A stretch of DNA of 15,675 nt, from NCBI GenBank assembly GCA_947177885.1, contig CAMWWF010000025.1:1-15675 (forward strand), written 5' to 3'. The stretch is from an uncultured Lachnospiraceae bacterium. Lineage in GTDB: Bacteria > Bacillota_A > Clostridia > Lachnospirales > Lachnospiraceae. The position numbers and the translations under genes are program-made. Below, in pieces: positions 12,715 through 15,675 of this stretch. The first letter of the stretch is position 1; each line of letters opens with the position of its first letter. The notes under the pieces were generated by a model, which saw only the letters and a list, made by a program, of their open reading frames with translations, made no database searches and was not told the DNA's origin.

Positions 12715-15218
12715 TCAAACCCGCTCCAGCCGCACTGTTTTCTCCACAAGCCTCAACTCCCATACCTTCTTCCGCAGTCCGATGACATCTCCCTCACCGA
12801 CTCCTTCCCATTTCACCTGTTCCACGAAATCAGGCAGAACCACCTGTACCCCGTGAGGTCTGACGGGAACGATCTCACAGACAAATTCCCCTTTCCCCAC
12901 ATTCCACTTCATGTGGATCAGTCCGTCGCTGTACCGGAAATTCTTCACCTCCCCGGTAAAGAATCTTTCCTCCAGTGCGGGCAGCAGCGCAATATACCCG
13001 TGAGCCGCATACAGAAGCATCTCCTGAACCGCATTCACATACCCCATGATGGCATCCAGCTGCACCGGCGCAGGATCCATGGTCAGGGAAATGTTCATTC
13101 CTCTCCAGTCATTGTGCAGGGTAAAGAAATTATGCAGCAGAGAGCTTTTTGCCATATTGTCGAGACATTCCATGGCCGCATCGCCATTGCGCAGGCGGGC
13201 ATGGATCGTCGCCATATGGGCCATGGACCATCCGGTCTGAGCATCTATCCTGCGCAGATTGACAGCCTTTTCATATGCCTCCGTCCTTTTTCCGTCCTTC
13301 TCCGGATACAGCTCATGCCCCGGAAATACCGGATAAATATGGGACAAATGCCTGTGATCATACCGGTCTTCAAAAATATCCTCCTGCCATTCCCTGATCG
13401 CCCCTTCCCTGTTGACCTTAAATTCCGGTATGGAATGCAGTATCCTTTTCCATCTGTCAATCCTCTCCTGCGGAAAGCAGTCCTTTTCCATAAATTCACT
13501 GAGGGCAAGCATATTTGTAAAAAATTCCTTTACTATGGACAGATCAATGGTGGAATTGATAGTGGTAGGCATGGGATGCGCCATCTGTATCCCCTCCGGC
13601 GGCATGAAATTCTGCGGCGTATTCTCCGGGGAGACACTGGGATAGAACCGGATCCTTTCCCCGCCCCCTTCCTCCGCGGTAAACTGCACAAATCCTTCAT
13701 AAAAGGCAGCCACGCCATCCATATAGGGAAGCAGAACACTGCGTGCATATTCCATATCCCTGGTATACAGGAAATACTGATAATAATGCTGCGCGATCCA
13801 GCCTGCCGCCCCTACCCAGTTGATAATGACCGGAACCACCTGTGTCGGCGAGGATACCCCCGGTGTGGTTCCCGCCGTCATATAGATCCCGTCAATCCCG
13901 AATATCTGTCGGGCATTCTTTTTAAAAGCAGGAATCCTGTCATTCATATACCGGAAAACCGCCTGATTGTAATCGATCAGATTACCGCACAGACTGTGCC
14001 AGTAAATCATCTGCAGATTTTCATTGGCCATATTGTGGCACCACTGTAACTGATAGCCGCCTCCCCAGAGCCCATAGAGAGGAAATGGATTCGCCTCCGG
14101 ATTGCTTCCGCAGAGAAACAGTATCTTCCGTAGCGCCACAGCTTTTCGATCAGTTCCGGGGACTGTCTGTCGGAAAAAGCCTCCATTACCAGATCCTCGT
14201 TGGTTCTGCTCCATTCTGTCCGCTCATCCCCTCCCAGAGTAAACTCCGCGCTGTGGTACAGAGCGCTGTGCAGAGCGGCGCTCTTTGACAGCAGCTCCTC
14301 ATAGCTTTCCTTATTCTCTGCTAACCTGTCATGCAGCCTGCGCCATGCATGCTCTCTTTCCTCATCCACATATAACATTATAATGACCAGTATCTGCTCC
14401 GCGGCATGTACTCTCACCTTACTGCCGGACAGCTCCAGTCTGCCCTCCGCAACGGAAATCCTGGCAACCGCTCCGAAGCCTTTCTGCATATACATTCCGT
14501 CCTGCTGTGATTCTTTCTGTACAAACGGTTCGTTCGTCTGTAAATCTTTCTGCGCAGGCCGGTCATCCCTCTGTGAATAAAAATACAGATAAGCGGTGTG
14601 TTCATCTTCACAGACCGCTTCCGTTACAGAAGAATCCCAGACAGCCTGTATTGCCTCGCCCGGCTGTTCCCCTTCGTTGCAATGGGCTCTCAGCTCCAGC
14701 TTATAGTCCAACAGCTCTCCGGCCTCTCCGGCCTCCGCTGCGGTCAGACGGTATACCACCATATCCTCCGCCCGGGATACAAACACTTCCCGGCGCATCC
14801 TTATGCCGCCGTCCGTCCACTGCTGGCTGGCAACGGCCCGTTCCATATCCAGCTGACGCTTAAAGGCACGAAAACCCTTCACAGGCGCCTGTTCTGTGAT
14901 CAGATCAGCCACCGGAAGGTGTGCCTCCAGACGGGAACCATAGCCCTTTTCCTTCAATGCATTTACGATCTCCCAGCTTGCTTCCGCGAAACGACCCTCA
15001 TCCATCTTCCTGCGGAGACGGATAAACGCGTCCCGCACATCCGGAACCTCCTCCTGCACTCCGTTATACCAGAAGTCATGCCGTCCTAACTGCAGAATTT
15101 CCCTTTTTGCTCCGCCGTACAGATTGGCTCCCGTAAATCCGTTGCCTGTTACCAGACCTTCCCGCCACAGATCATGCCACCAGGACGCAGGACAGCACAT
15201 TTCCAAAATATGTTCCAT
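12715..15218 (-). pseudogene. GH95-family glycoside hydrolase (alpha-L-fucosidase type), split by a frameshift
   Basis: Two overlapping minus-strand frames (15218-14007 and 14214-12715) make one protein of about 834 residues, normal for GH95 enzymes, which cleave terminal alpha-1,2-linked fucose (some members galactose) from host or plant glycans. The first frame carries the N-terminal beta domain (WWHDLWREGLVTGNGFTGA). Homology then jumps frame at codon 366 (YGRYC, near 14121) to FLCGSNPEANPFPLYGLWGG. Family residues are present: N399-E-N401 (NENLQMIYW), PSVSPEN, HRHLSHIYPVFPG, TGWSMAH and D722 in VQLDA, matching the Asn pair and Asp of the known active site. One missing base in the TACTG stretch restores the frame; no standard slippery heptamer is visible. 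The start ATG at 15218 has AAGGAG 8 bases upstream. No signal peptide is present, suggesting a cytoplasmic enzyme. A sequencing error would make the gene intact. Confidence 0.85.
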
Positions 15219-15281
15219 ACAATATTCTCCTTTTCCGTAAATAAATCTGCTCTTGCCCGTCAGATGGACTGTATTTGTTTC

Positions 15282-15482
15282 CTACAAATCCGTCCCCGGA
15301 TCTGCGATCACCGTAAATGTCTCCTCCGCACCATACATAAGCCGGGCCATCTCTTCTGACGGTTCGTATGGTGCCACATCATAAATAACGGCAGCCTGCA
15401 TCAGTATTATCTGCGTACCATCCGCTTTTTTCAGATACTGCAGGGAATCCTTCACCTCAGATGTTTCGGCATTCACATCCAA
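15282..15482 (-). pseudogene. Orphan open frame after pdxT, probably a 3' gene fragment
   Basis: A codon-like frame ends with TAG at 15282 and reads [20 protein letters not shown] near its start. The only nearby start candidates are a TTG at 15482 and a GTG at 15476, the latter with GGGAG 6 bases upstream. The same frame stays open further upstream, through [20 protein letters not shown], deep into the pdxT sequence to at least 15600, without a good start. It therefore looks like the C-terminal part of a longer protein joined out of frame to pdxT, rather than a complete gene. I do not recognise the family. It ends 63 bases before the GH95 start. Confidence 0.4.
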
Positions 15483-15675
15483 CTCCCGGATAAATATGTC
15501 TCCCTTCTCAAAGCATTCTGCGGCGTATGGATCATATTCTTCCGCCCCACCATATCCAGAAAGAAGCGGTGCACCCTCACGCTTTCCGTCAGTTCCGGGT
15601 GAAAAGCCGTCGCCAGCTGATTCTGCTGTCCGGCCGCCACAATGCGCCCGTCCACGGTTGCCAGGACCTCCACAT
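15473..15675 (-). CDS. pdxT: Pyridoxal 5'-phosphate synthase glutaminase subunit PdxT, C-terminal part
   Basis: PdxT is the class I glutamine amidotransferase that supplies ammonia to PdxS for de novo vitamin B6 synthesis. The visible end contains [20 protein letters not shown] followed by [20 protein letters not shown], with the His and Glu of the catalytic triad in FHPEL. The 5' part, including the nucleophile Cys, lies outside the window. After FFLDMV the frame continues with a 24-residue tail ([18 protein letters not shown] and on) that lacks family similarity and lies over an alternative coding-like frame. The C-terminus may therefore be altered by a frameshift or a deletion junction near 15550. 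The upstream partner pdxS is expected beyond the window. Confidence 0.85.
   Translation of the reverse strand, partial: VEVLATVDGRIVAAGQQNQLATAFHPELTESVRVHRFFLDMVGRKNMIHTPQNALRRETYLSGSWM

Noticed and set aside
12853..14049. Long 398-residue plus-strand open frame
   Set aside because: It is antisense to the conserved part of the GH95 gene. Its His/Ile/Pro-rich composition is that of a shadow frame.
14100..14130. Programmed -1 ribosomal frameshift in the GH95 gene
   Set aside because: The zero-frame codons TAC TGT TTC TCT do not form an X XXY YYZ heptamer, so mutation or a sequencing error is more likely.

Overview
The window looks like chromosomal DNA of a gut Firmicute of the class Clostridia, most likely a Lachnospiraceae relative. 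The reasons are the moderate GC content, strong AGGAG-type ribosome binding sites, an EFR1-type flavodoxin/ferredoxin, a BspA-like leucine-rich-repeat surface protein ending in an SPKTG sortase motif, a GH95-type fucosidase, and a hairpin-forming MITE-like repeat of a kind seen in this family. Nearly all genes lie on the minus strand, so they are described from right to left in transcription order.

Right end (15675-12715): the 3' end of pdxT (vitamin B6 synthase glutaminase subunit), then a short orphan frame overlapping its end, then a GH95 glycoside hydrolase gene split by a single-base frameshift near 14121. Convergent to the hydrolase lies a decayed AraC-type regulator tail (12528-12679 +). 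This looks like a carbohydrate-use locus in decay. A small AT-rich gene of unknown function (12170-12376 +) follows.

Middle (12078-9602): a monocistronic surface protein gene with a near-consensus promoter, a probable TTG start, a signal peptide, a cysteine-hydrolase-like N-terminal domain, about nine LRR_5 repeats, an SPKTG anchor and a downstream hairpin terminator. Next comes about 0.7 kb without genes, holding a 162-bp MITE-like inverted repeat and the promoter of the transporter operon.

Transporter and two-component cluster (9137-3489): a large FtsX-type ABC permease, a 420-bp disrupted interval with repeat-like sequence, the ABC ATPase, an OmpR/PhoB response regulator (GTG start) and its histidine kinase (ATGA overlap). 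The layout resembles Vex/Vnc- or Bce-type modules that sense and export or detoxify an envelope-active compound. The permease promoter carries direct repeats with 11-bp spacing that could be the regulator's own operator.

Left part (3408-548): a LysR regulator followed by metF. Between them is an extended palindrome whose 15-bp core matches the inner part of the streptococcal MET-box. It is centred about 66 bp upstream of the predicted metF start point and is followed by a T-run, so it may be both a LysR operator and the lysR terminator. An EFR1-family flavodoxin/ferredoxin gene follows, and the left edge cuts an unrecognised gene (1-283 -).

I see no tRNA, rRNA, CRISPR array, transposase gene or recognisable defence system. 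The most interesting signals are regulatory (the MET-box-like palindrome, the possible PhoB-type repeats) and genome decay (split GH95, AraC remnant, the pdxT/orphan-frame junction, the interrupted ABC operon).
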